Assembly: GCA_963932145.1 (NCBI GenBank)
Contig: OZ010599.1
Location: 50,240,564-50,304,563, forward strand
Length of the DNA stretch: 64,000 nucleotides
Source of the DNA: Acanthosepion lycidas
Lineage: Eukaryota; Mollusca; Cephalopoda; Sepiida; Sepiidae
Direction of reading: 5' to 3'
Numbering within the stretch: position 1 is the stretch's first letter; each line of letters begins with the position of its first letter. The notes under the pieces are model-generated. The model was not told the DNA's origin. It ran no database searches and worked only from the letters and a program-made list of their open reading frames with translations. This document shows, piece after piece, positions 21,080 through 33,066 of this stretch. The position numbers and the translations under genes were made by a program.

Positions 21080-22180
21080 CAGAACTCTGGTGAACTATCT
21101 GATCTTTCTATTGGCCTATTAGCATTCTACCTCTTTTTGACAAAGTACTAGAGACCCTAATCAACTCTGAATTGGTTAAGCATTTACCCTTGCAGGGTCT
21201 TCTTTCAGATAAGCAATATGGACTTCACTACTTTAGGACAACTGCTGATATATTAACGATTATTGCTGAACAATAAGAATGGTGAATGGGCTGTTGCTTT
21301 GGATATTTTAAAGGCATTTGACAGAGTTTGGCATGCTGGTCTTCTTCACAAGTTGAAAGTTATGAATGGTTGAAATGGTATTGCTAGATGAATTTTTGAT
21401 CTGATTCAGTCTTTCTTATCAAATCGCAAAATGAATGTTGGCCACTCTTTTAAATTTTTTTATATTAATGCACGTTCCCCCAGGGTTCTAATTTTCATCA
21501 GCAACCTTCTTGATATTAGTTCTCAATTTGGTATCTATGGTGATGATACAACTGTTTACTCCTATCTTAATAGTAAGTCTGATTGGTTAAATAAGGTCAA
21601 AATGGCAGCTGATCTAAAAAAAAAAAAAATTACTCTTAATATGTTTTTAACTGGGGCAAGAAATAGCTTGTTAATTTTAATGCTTCCAAAACAAAACTAC
21701 TCTCTTTTAATAATCTAAGAGAAACCTTTTTACCTCCCATCATCATAGCTGCAAGAGTGTGACACTTTACACCTTCTTGGGCTAAGAATTTTTTCTTACA
21801 TGAAGTGGATATATTATATTGGAACAACTGCTAGGTCTGTTTCTAGGAAAGTTGGTTCACTGTGCTGTGTAATTTTTCTCTTCAGAATCTGTCTTGCACA
21901 TTTATAAGTTTACTGTTTGTTCATGCCTTAAATATTACTGCCACATCTGGTCTGGTGCTTCTATTATATATTTAGAGATTCTTGATAAAATACAAAGAAG
22001 AATTTGCAATATTATTGGTCTTGACCTGGCATCTTGTATTCAGTCACTTTTCCACAACTGTAATATAGCTTCTCTGTAATTTTTCTATAAATATTTTCTG
22101 GGTAATTGTTCTGATCCTTATATTATCTCACACTCATTAAGCCCTTGCTTAGTGGCTTTATTGCCTTGCTTGAAGTGAAA
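21080..22180 (+). pseudogene. LINE (non-LTR retrotransposon) reverse transcriptase relic
   Basis: In interrupted frames the + strand reads LLSDKQYGLHYFRTTADILT (about 21205), then WAVALDILKAFDRVWHAGL (RT motif A, about 21290-21345), a SFLSNR block (about 21412) and IYGDDTTVYSYL, the YxDD-like catalytic box (about 21533). The later part (about 21890-22075) matches the C-terminal LINE region with KIQRRICNIIG. At least four stops or frameshifts are present. The style is Jockey/CR1-like, by memory. Its end lies about 60 bp before the splice acceptor at 22243. A fragment of the same family recurs at 46420. Confidence 0.85.
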
Positions 22181-22243
22181 TGATTAAAAAAAAGTTTTTG
22201 AAATGTCAATGGTTCAATTTATTCTATTTTCCTCTTATTACAG

Positions 22244-22401
22244 GCTCAGGTCAGGAAGATTATTGCCCAGCGTCTTGCCAGCAATCTTCATGAACAAAAA
22301 AGGTTGGAAGAGGAACGTTTACGACATGAACAACTTGAACAAGAACGGCTTGAAAGAGAGCAAGAGGCAGCTGATGAAGAAGTTATTGAAGAATCCTTAC
22401 G
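22244..22401 (+). CDS. Coding exon, coiled-coil segment, unidentified host gene
   Basis: The exon is 158 bp. It follows a pyrimidine-rich tract and CAG at 22241-22243 and is followed by GTTAGT at 22402. Frame 0 from the first base is open and encodes 52 residues beginning AQVRKIIAQRLASNLHEQKR and ending in a Glu/Arg-rich stretch, REQEAADEEVIEESL. Two bases (CG) are left over and complete an Arg codon with the next exon. The heptad-like Leu spacing and high charge predict a long coiled coil. The low-complexity flanks and non-random frame make it stand out from the intron. The protein family is not recognised. Confidence 0.8.
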
Positions 22402-22464
22402 GTTAGTAGCTTAATCTATTTTATGACTTTTATTCATATTTTTTATATCTGTTGTACAAGCTTT

Positions 22465-22467
<3 letters not shown>

Positions 22468-22504
<37 letters not shown>
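22468..22504. repeat. (AT)n microsatellite
   Basis: A pure AT dinucleotide run of about 37 bp lies about 65 bp after the exon's splice donor. Confidence 0.95.
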
Positions 22505-22507
<3 letters not shown>

Positions 22508-22801
22508 ACATAAACAGTGGTCTTGTATAATTTAACTGTTCTAATTATATTGCAGAAGGAATATATTACATATGATGTTACATATGTATGTGTCCTTAAA
22601 GATTTCAAGGATTAATTACAAATGAAAAACTTGTAGATCATGAAGGAAAATCCAAAAATGATGTGTATAAAGCAGTAGAAATATCCAAATAATATATATG
22701 TATATATATATATATCAATTGATAATAGGAAGGCAGGCATTAATCCAAAGAGAGCTAAATATAAGTAACAGAGCAATATAATAATAAGTACAAAATTCTT
22801 A

Positions 22802-22925
22802 AATCCAGTTATAATTTATTTCATGAATTTTTTACATTCATCTCTTCAGATCAGTGTTTTGTTAATAAAACACCAGTTTGAAAAGATAAATTTAAAAATT
22901 TCATGAAATAAATTATAACAGGATT
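22802..22925. mobile_element. MITE-like nested inverted-repeat element
   Basis: The terminal arms of 26 bp (22802-22827 and 22900-22925) are inverted repeats with one mismatch. A second, perfect inner hairpin, GTGTTTT with AAAACAC, lies centrally (about 22855-22872). Total length is 124 bp. No transposase or clear target duplication was seen, so the superfamily is unknown. Confidence 0.55.
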
Positions 22926-22945
22926 GATTTTTAAAGATTCTGTAC

Positions 22946-22947
<2 letters not shown>

Positions 22948-23025
<78 letters not shown>
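22948..23025. repeat. Compound (ATT)n-(AT)n microsatellite
   Basis: Seven or so ATT units run directly into about 58 bp of pure AT. Confidence 0.96.
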
Positions 23026-23026
<1 letters not shown>

Positions 23027-23189
23027 TTGGAATTAAGTATGCACCTGGGTAAATTAAACTACAGGATTGTCCAAGTGTTCCCTGGTAGTTGTGAGTTCAA
23101 TCTCTAGGTTGTGTAATGTAAAAAGAAAAATCATACTTTAGTTAATTGAAAAAATGGACAAGCAGCATAAAGGGAAACAGTTCTTGTCA

Positions 23190-24060
23190 AAAAATGACTG
23201 ATGTGAGCCATTACACATTACAAGTCAGATCTGAAACAAGGATGTGTCATTGCTCCAACATTGTTCACCGCCCTTCATTGCAACCATGATTGACATCATA
23301 AAAGATGATCTACCTTCAAAAATTGAGTTTGTCTACAGGACAAATGGTAGATTATTCAACCATGCCCATCTTTGCTCCCAAACATTGCTCGTGTTTCAAT
23401 ATTCAGATGACAACTGTTGCAGCACTTTGTGAATCACACCTACAACAAATATTGAATTTCTTCAACAATAAATACATCAAACTTGGACTAAAATTCAGCT
23501 CAAATGTGCAGAATCATCTTTTGGTTGCCTTCAAACTAGAGTTTTCCAAGATCCTGACATCAGAACAGATACAATAATATTAGTATACAAGGCAGTAGTA
23601 ATTCCAACTTTTTTGTATAGCTCTGGAACCTGGACAATTTAGTGACAACATCTGAAATTCCTTGAAAATTTTCATCAGCATTGTCTTCAAAGTATCTTGA
23701 ACATCAGTGAGAAAGACAGTAGAACTAGCATCAGTATACTGGAACAAGCTAAAATGACCATCATGGAAGCCATCATCATACAAAATCAACTTCTATGGTG
23801 TGAATGGATTTCAATTGGCTACAAAAGCAAATCTTTTAATCTCAAATCAAAGAAGGAAATTGAAAAAGCTGGGGTGGGGGTCAAAAGAAGAGATTCAATG
23901 ACATTTTGAAACAAAACATGAAGAAATGTAACATCAACATTAACCGCTGGGAATCCAGTGCAATGGACAAGAATGTGTGGAGGTATTCACTCACACCATA
24001 GGAGTCATAAATTTGGGTGTGTTCATGAAGAAAAACAGTGCAAATAAATGTAAACAATAA
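23190..24060 (+). pseudogene. RTE-like LINE reverse transcriptase relic, 3' part
   Basis: Broken + strand frames give SDLKQGCVIAPTLFTA (about 23225), EFVYRTNGRLFNHAHL (about 23325), a degraded catalytic box in FQYSDDNCC (about 23396), and then the C-terminal block VIPTFLYSSGTW (about 23600) with LENFHQHCLQSILNIS. The order matches the family of non-LTR elements abundant in molluscs. The 5' RT motifs and the endonuclease are absent. Several stops and frameshifts are present. The last 150 bp recur in inverted orientation at 24941-25088. Confidence 0.85.
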
Positions 24061-24940
24061 CAATAAAAAAACATGGTAAATTGCATGGTAATTTCATACA
24101 ATTTTATTTATGTATTTGTGTGTATTGTTGTGTGTGTGTGTGCATTACATTACAACTGTGATAATGTTCATGTTATAAAAGGTAGTAAGTCATTCTGTAA
24201 TATCACAAGTCCTGTCACGGAGGGAAATTATACATGTGTTGTCATCACAACAGGTCTTGGGTGAAGTGGGTGAATCCTATGTCTTTTGGCAGGATATCTA
24301 TACTTTCAACAGAACAATCCCTGTTTCATATTGTGAGTAATTTTATTATTTTTATTTTTTTATTTATTTAATTTATTTTAAACAAGATTTAAATATTATT
24401 TTATTTTATTTATAATTTTCATTATTATTATTATGTTATATTATATTTTTATTCATAATAATAATAACAATATTCCTACATATCTCTAAAGATTTATTGT
24501 CAGAGATGGAACAACAATCTTTGAATCCAAATGATCAACCAAACTAGAGGTAAAAAGATGTCAAGACAACAACAACAGCCAAGACCTAATGTACCATACA
24601 GAACAAAACATATCCTCAATGTTAAAAGGCTTTTCAAGAAAAAATCAGTACCATTAGCCAACTTTGAGTCCATAAACCCAACTGAATGAGGCAAACAAAA
24701 CAATAACAATAACTGATGATCAATAGATCCTTCTAAAACAAAGCAATACTTAAGGTTTAAGATAAATTTTTAAAAATGAAACCTATTTCTTAAAGCTTTT
24801 AATTTCAACCTAATAGGCCACATTTAATATTTTCTACAAGCAAAATACTTTGGTATATTTCAAAACAAATGTAAATTTTTTAGAATGTGTTGTTTTTTTT
24901 AATTGCTAAAAATTGTTGATTTTAACCATATTTTGTACAC
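24061..24940. other. AT-rich spacer with low-complexity core
   Basis: No gene seen. Around 24340-24480 the sequence is TTATT/ATTATT-rich low complexity. Confidence 0.45.
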
Positions 24941-25088
24941 TCATGAGCACAAGTCCATATTTATGACTCCTATGGTGTGATTGAATAACTCAACAGATTT
25001 CTGTCTATTGTATCAGATTCCCAGCCGTTGATGTTACATTTCTTCATGTTTTGTTTAGGAATGTAATTGAATCTCTTATTTTGACCTC
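24941..25088 (-). pseudogene. Inverted partial copy of the RTE-like LINE 3' end
   Basis: The minus strand closely matches 23880-24025, including AACATGAAGAAATGTAACAT, GCTGGGAATC and ACACCATAGGAGTCATAAAT. The two copies face opposite ways about 0.9 kb apart within the host intron. Confidence 0.85.
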
Positions 25089-27183
25089 TGTTTTTCAAAT
25101 GTAATTCTCTTTATTAAAAAATCTTTATAATCTAATTTAAAATATACTTTTATGAAACTTTATTTGAGAAAGATTAGTTGATTTAAAGTTTAATCAATCT
25201 GATTTGAAACAAATTTTACTTTTTATTTAAAATATCACAGATAAGCATTTTTAACATGGAGGTGGGTGTTTTTTATGAAGTGTTGACAGCATTATTGACA
25301 GCCTGATGTTTGGGAAATTTAAGTAATTTTTTCTACAGAGGACATATTCACAAAAATTATTTGACCAATATAGCATAAGAGCCTTTTTATATCATTTTGA
25401 ACTACCCAGTAATCTTAAAAATTTAAGAACTATTCTAAGTATCTAAAGTTTTAATGAATTTTAGGTACTTTGGCTTTATGTGAACACTAGTTGCCACTCT
25501 TATTTTATAGTAATGTCATCCTTATTTAGAAAAACTGGCATGTTTATACAGACAAAAAAAATTCAAAATTCTTTTTAAAATATTGGGGAGGTTGAATTAT
25601 AGTAAGCCTTTCCATTTATGATTAATAAATATGGTTTCTACTTAATAACAATATCACCTAACCAGTACAAATTAATGCAGAATTTTTAAAAGATTTAATT
25701 ATCCTAATTAAAATTTTTAACCAATGATAATTATTATTGTAAAAATTTATTATTTATCAAAATTTTTTTTCTGAAAACAATAGTGTCTATAATATATCTT
25801 ATTTATAAAAGCAATTAAAAGCTTTTTTAATTGAATAATATCTTAGTTTTATTGCATTTTTTAAAAATTCAGAGCAAATATTTGGTAAGTGGAGGTCCTG
25901 TTTTAGAAAGAAAAATTGATTTAAATTTTCCAAAAACTTCTGCTTATAACTAATACAAACATTAAACCATACAAGAAAGAATTTCTTGAAATTTCATAAA
26001 ATTAAATCAGTGCAAGGTAACAGATGTAAAGAAAATATTTTTTACCAAGATTTTCTAAAAAAAGCAGTTTTAAAATAATTTAATTCATGTGTGAATAAAT
26101 CTAGAAAGTTTCATTAAAATCTGACAATTTATTTGATTTTTGAAAAAATTTTAAAAAAATTTCCTATACTAATTTATGATCACCTACTGATGCCAGAAAA
26201 AACGGCAAGCAAAATTTTGATGATCCTAAAACTGATTAAAAAATATAATGAATCAAAAATCGTTTGGTTTTTCCTCTTCATAACATTTTGGCAGGGGCTT
26301 TTATATTGTACTTATTATAACTATTAAATATTATATTGATATTACAGATCACTGTGATAGTAGTATATCATTATAAAATGATAAAATTAATAGTAATCAA
26401 TGAGAATGCTTATATTAATATTATAGACATTAATAAATTCATATAAAAATCATTGCCATTATTGAGTTATTATTTTATGCTATTAATATTATTACTCATA
26501 TTGATATTATTAATCTAATATTTTACCTATGTACTACGCTTGGGTGTAAATGTGAATTTCTTTTTGTAAATGCTTTGAAGCTTAACTCCAAAATATCTGC
26601 TATGCAAGAGATTATTCTATCATAGAGCTTTCAATAGGAATCTACACATGACTGGTTGATTGCATATTCCATGTGTAAGCTATCATAACCAACAATAAGC
26701 ACCATGAAACATTCGCACTACCATTCTGCACATAAATTGATTGGTTGGCTAGGTTATTGATTTGTGAGTTCTACTAAATTGACCATGGTTCCCTGACTGT
26801 CAGATTAAAGATTAAATGTGTTAGAAGCTAATCCAAGTTTTCAGATAATCCCTATGGTCATAACATCATATGATTTTGTGCCCAAAGAATACATAAATGG
26901 AAAAAGAAAATTATTTACACTATTTGGACAGTTGTCTTCATCTTTGTTTTTGTTATCACAACATTTCAGCTGTTGTTCCCTCCGGATTTTATTTATTTTC
27001 CTGTAAATAACATTCTTCATTAATTTGCCTTTTTCTATAACAATTTACCTCATCTTTATTTTTTAAGTAATCTTGAGCTTCTCTTTCTGGTTTCAAACCG
27101 GATGTCAACTATGACTCATGGGTCAGGTTTTTATCAATTTTGTCAATATCCAGGTCTATCAGAATTGGCCATTTTTTTCTTCC
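25089..27183. other. AT-rich intronic DNA
   Basis: No recognisable feature. The very AT-rich part at 25600-26550 carries no supported coding potential. Confidence 0.45.
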
Positions 27184-27715
27184 TGTTATAAAATAAAATA
27201 AGACATATGCTGGCTGATTTGCAGGCAAATAAACTAACATACTCAAGAGCGAGAGCCAGATGTGAACAGGACAAGGCCCCGTCACAAAATGACCATTATC
27301 ATTGTTTACGCATAGGCTCGACGCACGAGTCCCGGTCAAAAAATAAAATAATATTTTAAAGTGTTCCTATTTCTTGACCAATAAAAATGCTTCCCTCCTA
27401 ATTATACTCGCGTTGTTTTTCGAGCCTGTTAAGCTATAAAATATGCCATAAAAGGGATCACATGGGGAAGTACTAGCAGTCAGCAGGAGGCCAGGGAAGA
27501 GATCTGTCATGGTCAGTCTGGGCAGTCAGCAGGAGGAGCACCACGCCAACCAGTGAGAACTACTATGAGAGATCAACCCAGATCGGCAGCCAGTTTATGA
27601 ACTATACCACAAGGTAGCTGTCCCAAACCCACACGTTCCTATTGAAATAAATCACGTAAATCTATTTCTGCTGGTGTCATATTTCTTTCTTGCAACCATA
27701 CGCTTGTCTATAACA
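27184..27715 (+). repeat. 5' LTR of the intronic Gypsy provirus
   Basis: It is 532 bp, TGTTATAAAA to CTATAACA. A TATA motif CTATAAAA lies at 27434-27441 and a polyadenylation signal AATAAA at 27646-27651, in the correct order and strand. Confidence 0.94.
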
Positions 27716-27716
27716 C

Positions 27717-27730
27717 TGGTGTCAGAAGTG
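27717..27730 (+). promoter_or_regulatory. Primer-binding site of the intronic Gypsy provirus
   Basis: TGGTGTCAGAAGTG begins one base after the 5' LTR's terminal CA. The position and TGG start are typical of tRNA priming. The tRNA species is not assigned. Confidence 0.75.
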
Positions 27731-27745
27731 TACAGCAAGAGAAAT

Positions 27746-28790
27746 ATGGACGACTCCAGAAGCTTCACCCGAGCTGAACTATTTACTCTCATCAAGGAAC
27801 AGAAGACACTACTATTCAACTTGAAAACGGGACCAACACAGCCTTCCGAAGCCATGATACAATACATGATACAATAAATTCAAATCAACATGAATGACAT
27901 GCTGACTGCCCTAAAATCAACTACTACACCTCCCACTGGTCAAACAAACAGCGATTACAGCTTAATGATGTACCAACAAACTATACGTGACGTATTAAAG
28001 CTAGAGAGAACTTTTCACCCTGGAAACGACATGAACCGATTCATCACGGCTCTAAACAAAGCATACACAATCCACGTCTGCTAAAGATTTACTGGACCAA
28101 AGTATCTTTCAGCAGATGGTTGACTCAAAAAAAGACATATCCACCTTCGAACAACTGAAGGAATACTTATTAACAGCCCATGGAAGCCAGATGACTAACT
28201 TCCAACACCTCAGTTAAGCTTGGGATCTGGAACACTGAGACGGCAAAAAAATTAACAGACTTTGCGGGTTGACTCGAAAACACCCTTAGAGAGGCAGCCG
28301 TCCACATAAAAAACAAATACAAAAAAGACAAAAATACAGACTTAACAGTCGATGGACTTATTTCCATCATCGGCGCTATGCTAATGAGCGAAAAGGTGAA
28401 AATTTGGAACTCAAATCTTTACCCACATCTTGTCAAGACAATGGACAACCACTATTCAGCCATTGGCATAGCCTCCGAAGCTCAAAGATCGCGGTGTAAA
28501 ATCCAACAACACAACTTCGCACAACACTGTGCATTTCACACAGAAATCACAGCAGTCAAACCAAAGAAACGTGCCACTCTGACCCAGCAGGCAACCAAAC
28601 CCACAGCAGACGGGTCTCACCAACTCTCCCAAACATGGCCACCATCCGACACGCAGAAACCATCAACACACACCACGAATCAGTGCGTGCAAGAACTCCC
28701 TCAGAGGTCGCCCCTGCCTCCATGGACGCAACTGCCTATATCGCCACCCACCTCTCACTCGGGCACAGGCCCATATCACCACAACAAATG
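27746..28790 (+). pseudogene. gag: Gag pseudogene of the intronic Gypsy provirus
   Basis: The first ATG after the primer-binding site (27746) starts MDDSRSFTRAELFTLIKEQK. A TAA at 27875 and a further stop near 28082 interrupt this frame. Gag-like sequence then continues in other frames (DLLDQSIFQQMVDSKK near 28090, and EAAVHIKNKYKKDKN near 28290-28330, continuing open to about 28790). No zinc knuckle is visible. At least two stops and two frame changes make it non-functional. Confidence 0.8.
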
Positions 28791-28848
28791 ATAATATACA
28801 ACACATAAATGATGTGGAACAGGATTTTCGCTTCAGGCAGGATGAGAT

Positions 28849-29449
28849 GTGATGCCTCATTCGCCATGCCCCTACGTCAGCCATCACACCTTCAACCTTC
28901 AAGGACTTGCTCACTATTCACTGCTCGTCCAGTCCACCTTCAACTTCAGGGACATCATCTTCTCTGGTGTCGCAATGCTAGACTCTGGATGCTCCACCTG
29001 CATCTTACCAATATCTCAGTTACCCAGAGAAGGCAAGAAACACATAACCCGCTCCGACATCATAGCAAAAGGAATCAACGGCAGCGCCACCGCCCTTGGC
29101 GAACTGACTTGCAACATCACCATTGGCAGTCAAGACTCACCCACATTCAAAAAGGTCAATGTGCTGGTAACTACCCAAACCACAAAATATCCTATGTCAC
29201 GACATGCTCGATTCCTATCAAATCGACAAACAAAATGTGACTATAGAATTCAGACGCACACTTTCCTCAGGATACACAACACGCACAACCGCAATCATAT
29301 CACTGTCAACCAATGATCCAACATATGGCGCCCAAGCTGACATCATCCAAAACCAGCCTACTATAGAACTACAGCCCAACATCCAGACACTGGATCAAAA
29401 GCTAACCTGGCTAAAGCATAGCACGGGCTATCGCTACCAAACCACCTGA
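28849..29449 (+). pseudogene. Protease region of the intronic Gypsy provirus
   Basis: AMLDSGCSTCILP at about 28975-29010 carries the DSG active-site motif of a retropepsin. The frame shifts near 29190 and continues as MLDSYQIDKQNVTIEF, the usual end of the protease domain. Confidence 0.8.
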
Positions 29450-29592
29450 ACTGAGATGAACTAGAGTCCAATGCAAACTTACTCATTCATTACGCTGACA
29501 TTATCGGCTCCAAAAGCAGCAGCAAAAGCACATTCATTCAACCCATCTGCATACCAACCAACAGCCAGTCTCCCAGGCTTTGGAAGCAGACG

Positions 29593-30170
29593 TTGATACC
29601 AAAATTAAGCACATGGCCAATGAAGGTATCATTGAAAACTACAGCGACCCCAAAGGCTTCAATTACACCTTTATTTGCCGTACGCAAGAAAAACAGATCA
29701 ATTCACATCGTCGCTAAATTTAAAAGAACTCTCAACAAGGTCTTAATCGATCTTGACCCTTACCTAATGCCAAGAATCGACCACTTGTTCAACAAAATTG
29801 GCAAAGGCAGTAGATATTTCACTTTCCTTGATCTACGTAGCAGCTACTGTCAAATTGAGATCGACAAGCGAAACCGATACAAAACAGCATTTACATGGAA
29901 GGACCAATGCTATCAATACATGCACCTGGCCTTCAGCCTTACATCTGCTGGACAAATCTTCTCCCGTTGCATAGTAGAAGCCCTAGACATGCCATGACAA
30001 CATTTCTTCCTATATCGACAACAACCTGGTCCACGCTAGGACATTTAGGGAGTACATACTCTCCCTTGAACAATTTTTTACTGCCCTCCGAAAATTCGGA
30101 CTCAAGCTGAATCCAGATAAATGTTCCTTCCTCGCATCAGAGGCAAAATTCCTCGGACGCATAGTAAACA
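29593..30170 (+). pseudogene. pol: Reverse transcriptase region, catalytic site mutated
   Basis: The open segment 29593-29997 carries RT motif A in YFTFLDLRSSYCQIEI and continues to SLTSAGQIFSR. A frame change near 29995 is followed by SYIDNNLVHA (about 30011-30040). The YxDD box therefore reads YIDN, with the second catalytic Asp replaced by Asn. The thumb region follows with LNPDKCSFLASEAKFLGRIV. Confidence 0.88.
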
Positions 30171-30840
30171 GCGAAGGATTCAAGGCTGATCCAGAATACG
30201 TTCGTGCCATCAGGGAAATGAAACCTCCAACATCAAAAAAGGAATTACAAAGCCTTATCGGCCATTTAGTGTGGATCAGACAATTCTTAGCGACACATCT
30301 TCATGAACAAATTAGGTCAGATATGTTTTCAAAACTTATGGGTCCCATACATGAACTCAACAAAGTTAATAAACGGTTTATCTGGGCGCAAAATGCCGAC
30401 AGAGCCTTAAAAAAAATCAAGGACTGTCTCTCTTCGCCACCTGTCATCTCGTTTCCGGATTTCTTTAAACTTTTCACACCCACCACCAATGTCAGTGATG
30501 TCGCATGTGGAGCAATCTTAATGCAAGTAGCCAACAACGGGAAGAAAGATATCATAGCGGTCGCTTCCCATACATTCAACTCCACAGAACAGAACTGGTC
30601 CTCGGCGGAATGAGAGGCATATGCAGTAAAGTGGGCAATATTGAAATTTGATTATTTCCTTTGCAACCACCCCTTTGTCATCTTCACCGACCACAGATTG
30701 CTGACATATTTGGACCAACGAGAGTTCAATAATGCCAAAATACGACGATGCCAAGAAGAAATTTCATGTTATAAATTCGTCTTAGAATATCTCGAAGGTG
30801 AATCAAATATATGGTCAGCAGAGGTTGTGGACATAAGAAA
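30171..30840 (+). pseudogene. RNase H and connection region of the intronic Gypsy provirus
   Basis: KELQSLIGHLVWIRQFL (about 30240) links RT to RNase H. RNase H motifs are NVSDVACGAILMQ (about 30490), NSTEQNWSSAE (about 30580), then a TGA stop at 30611, and VIFTDHRLLTYL (about 30680). The tether ends at about 30840. Confidence 0.85.
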
Positions 30841-31379
30841 ACGAAAGCCCCGAACGACCCTACACCGGCAGGCTGGGACATTTGAGGTAAGTGGTTCAGA
30901 CCTCCGCGTATACATCCCATCTTGGTGCCTCAGCGAGTTTAACAGTTTACAGCTCATTCCCAAAACTCACACACCACAAAACACCCACACCAACAAGCAC
31001 ATCACCAACACATTCTTCGCCTATCACTCTACCACCATCCCCACTGAGAGAATCTGCAACCACCTCGGCATCGCAAATGAACAACAGAAGGACGACGCCC
31101 TGGCAAAGATCATCAGCGCCCTCAGGTCACCCACTCCAGGCGAACCCCATATCAATCCTGACAACCACCGAGCTGCACTTTTCAAGAAACATTTGCACCA
31201 ATTTTTTTCTAGAACCAGACACCTCCGTTTTGATGATAAGAGACAGTAAACACTCTCCAAGATTGGTTATACCATACAAACTATGATCTAGATACCTCTA
31301 CCAGGTAAAATTCATGTGTTATCTGTATGCGAGAACTCCTTTCCAGCTACTGGTGAGAATTCAAAAACTGCGACATCAA

Positions 31380-32282
31380 GGCCTATGTCAACTCTTGCGA
31401 CATGTGTGCTAAGTGCAAGGTCAACTACGGTAGACGTACCCACTGACCCATTGGCCACAGCAAATGAGGAAAGAGACCATTCGATCTCATCTTTATAGAC
31501 TTTGTCACAATGCCCAACTCAAAGGGAAAACACTACATCCTAACCATCTTGGATAGCTTCAGCTGACACTTTACAGCCATACCATGTGTGAGAGACCGTG
31601 CTATCGATGCTGCCTGCGGATTGTACCAGTTCTTCCTTCGACACAGAGAGATTCCATGCATAGTATCCTCTGATCGAAGCACAAACTTCACTGGAGAAGT
31701 ATATCGACAATTCTGTAACCAGATGTCAATCACGCAAGAACTTCACTGTCCTTGGCACCCGCAAAGCTCAGGAAATATCGAGAGACAACATTGCACGATG
31801 AAGAACACACTTTATATGTTATGCGAAGACAGGAACTGTGAATGGACAGACATTCTAGAATCTGTTGTTTTGTCCATGAATGCCACAGCCAACAGTGCCA
31901 CTGGTGTCTCCCCACACTATGCATTACTGGCTGTCACCCCAACATCAGCCTACATACACTACACAGAAAAGAAATCGCAAGTGACGATCCTGGAGTATAT
32001 GGAATGCAAATTAATGCCCTGCTAAAGCAGGTTCACCACCACATCACCCTGGATAAAGATGAAGCTGACCACAAACTTGAGACTAACTTAAATCACCTCA
32101 CATACAAGGACCCAATACAAGTCAGCGACAAAGTTTTACTTCACTGGCCACACTCAACTGTTGCCCAATCCTCTCAACTGCCCTGGATAGGAAATTACAT
32201 CATTATAAAAATGAACAATATGATGTGTCAGGTGCAAAACGATAATGATGATACAATCTGGATTCACCGTGCACATATATAA
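31380..32282 (+). pseudogene. Integrase region of the intronic Gypsy provirus
   Basis: In broken frames: SCDMCAKCK (the CxxC half of the HHCC zinc site, about 31392), LIFIDFVTMPNSKGKHY (first catalytic Asp, about 31488), IVSSDRSTNFTGEV (second Asp, about 31661) and SSGNIERQH (catalytic Glu, about 31770). The spacing between the last two is that of a DD35E core. The C-terminal domain (KVLLHWPHSTVAQS to HRAHI) ends at the stop at 32280-32282. Stops and frameshifts lie upstream of the core. Confidence 0.87.
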
Positions 32283-32508
32283 CGACTGGCTCCACATCCA
32301 ACACATCTATCTAATATATTCCCTCTGACTCCACCATGTAACAATCACCAGGATCATTCTCCTCCACATCTCTTTGGGACACATAATTCAGCAAATAACA
32401 AATGCCAATAAGGAGAACACGTGGACAACTTCCCACATGCTTCAAAGACTTTATCATGAATTAATCACCCAAATATACACGAATAACGCTCACTGTAAAT
32501 CAGACCGA

Positions 32509-32523
32509 GGTCTGGGGGAGCCT
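32509..32523 (+). promoter_or_regulatory. Polypurine tract of the intronic Gypsy provirus
   Basis: GGTCTGGGGGAGCCT directly abuts the TGTTATAAAA start of the 3' LTR. Confidence 0.8.
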
Positions 32524-33066
32524 TGTTATAAAATAAAATAAGACATATCTCGGCTGATTTGCAGGCAAATAAACTAACATACTCAAGAGTGAGAGCCGGA
32601 TGTGAACGAGACAAGGCCCTGTCACAAAACGACCATTATCGTCGTTTACGCATAGGCCCAATGCACGAGTTCCAGTCGAAAAATAAAATAATATTTTAAA
32701 GTGTTCCTATTTCTTAACCAATAAAAATGCTTCCCTCCTAATTATACTCGCATTGTTTTTCAAGCCTGTTAAGCCATAAAAAAACGCCATAAAAGGGGTC
32801 ACATGGGGAAGTACTAGCAGTCAGCAGGAGGCCAGGGCAGAGATCTGTCACGGTTAGTCTGGGCAATTAGCAGCAGTCAGCAGGAGGAGCGCCATGCCAA
32901 CCAGCGAGAACTACTATGAGAGATCAACCCAGATCGGCAGCCGGCTTATGAATTATACCACAAGGTAGCTGTCCCAAACCCACACGTTCCTATTGAAATA
33001 AATCACGTGAATCTATTTCTGCTGTTGTCGTATTTCTTTCTTGTAACCATACGCTTGTCTATAACA
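32524..33066 (+). repeat. 3' LTR of the intronic Gypsy provirus
   Basis: It is 543 bp, colinear with 27184-27715 and differs mostly by transitions. It has an extra 11 bp near 32866-32880, where AGCAGCAGTCAGCAGG is expanded. The polyadenylation signal AATAAA is kept at 32997-33002. In sense orientation inside the host intron it could cause premature polyadenylation. Confidence 0.94.

Larger units (their letters stand above)
27184..33066 (+). mobile_element. Complete but mutated Ty3/Gypsy provirus
   Basis: The element is 5.9 kb in the order 5' LTR, primer-binding site, gag, protease, RT, RNase H, integrase, polypurine tract, 3' LTR, on the same strand as the host gene. The LTRs differ at roughly 35-40 positions by eye over about 530 bp plus an 11-bp insertion, so the copy is much older than the one at 11861. 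Coding regions carry many stops and frameshifts. The flanks TTCC and TTCT may be an eroded 4-bp target duplication. No env-like frame is present between pol and the 3' LTR. Confidence 0.95.

Noticed and set aside
27184-33066. An env gene that would make the provirus retrovirus-like
   Set aside because: Only about 225 bp without a long frame lie between the integrase stop and the polypurine tract.
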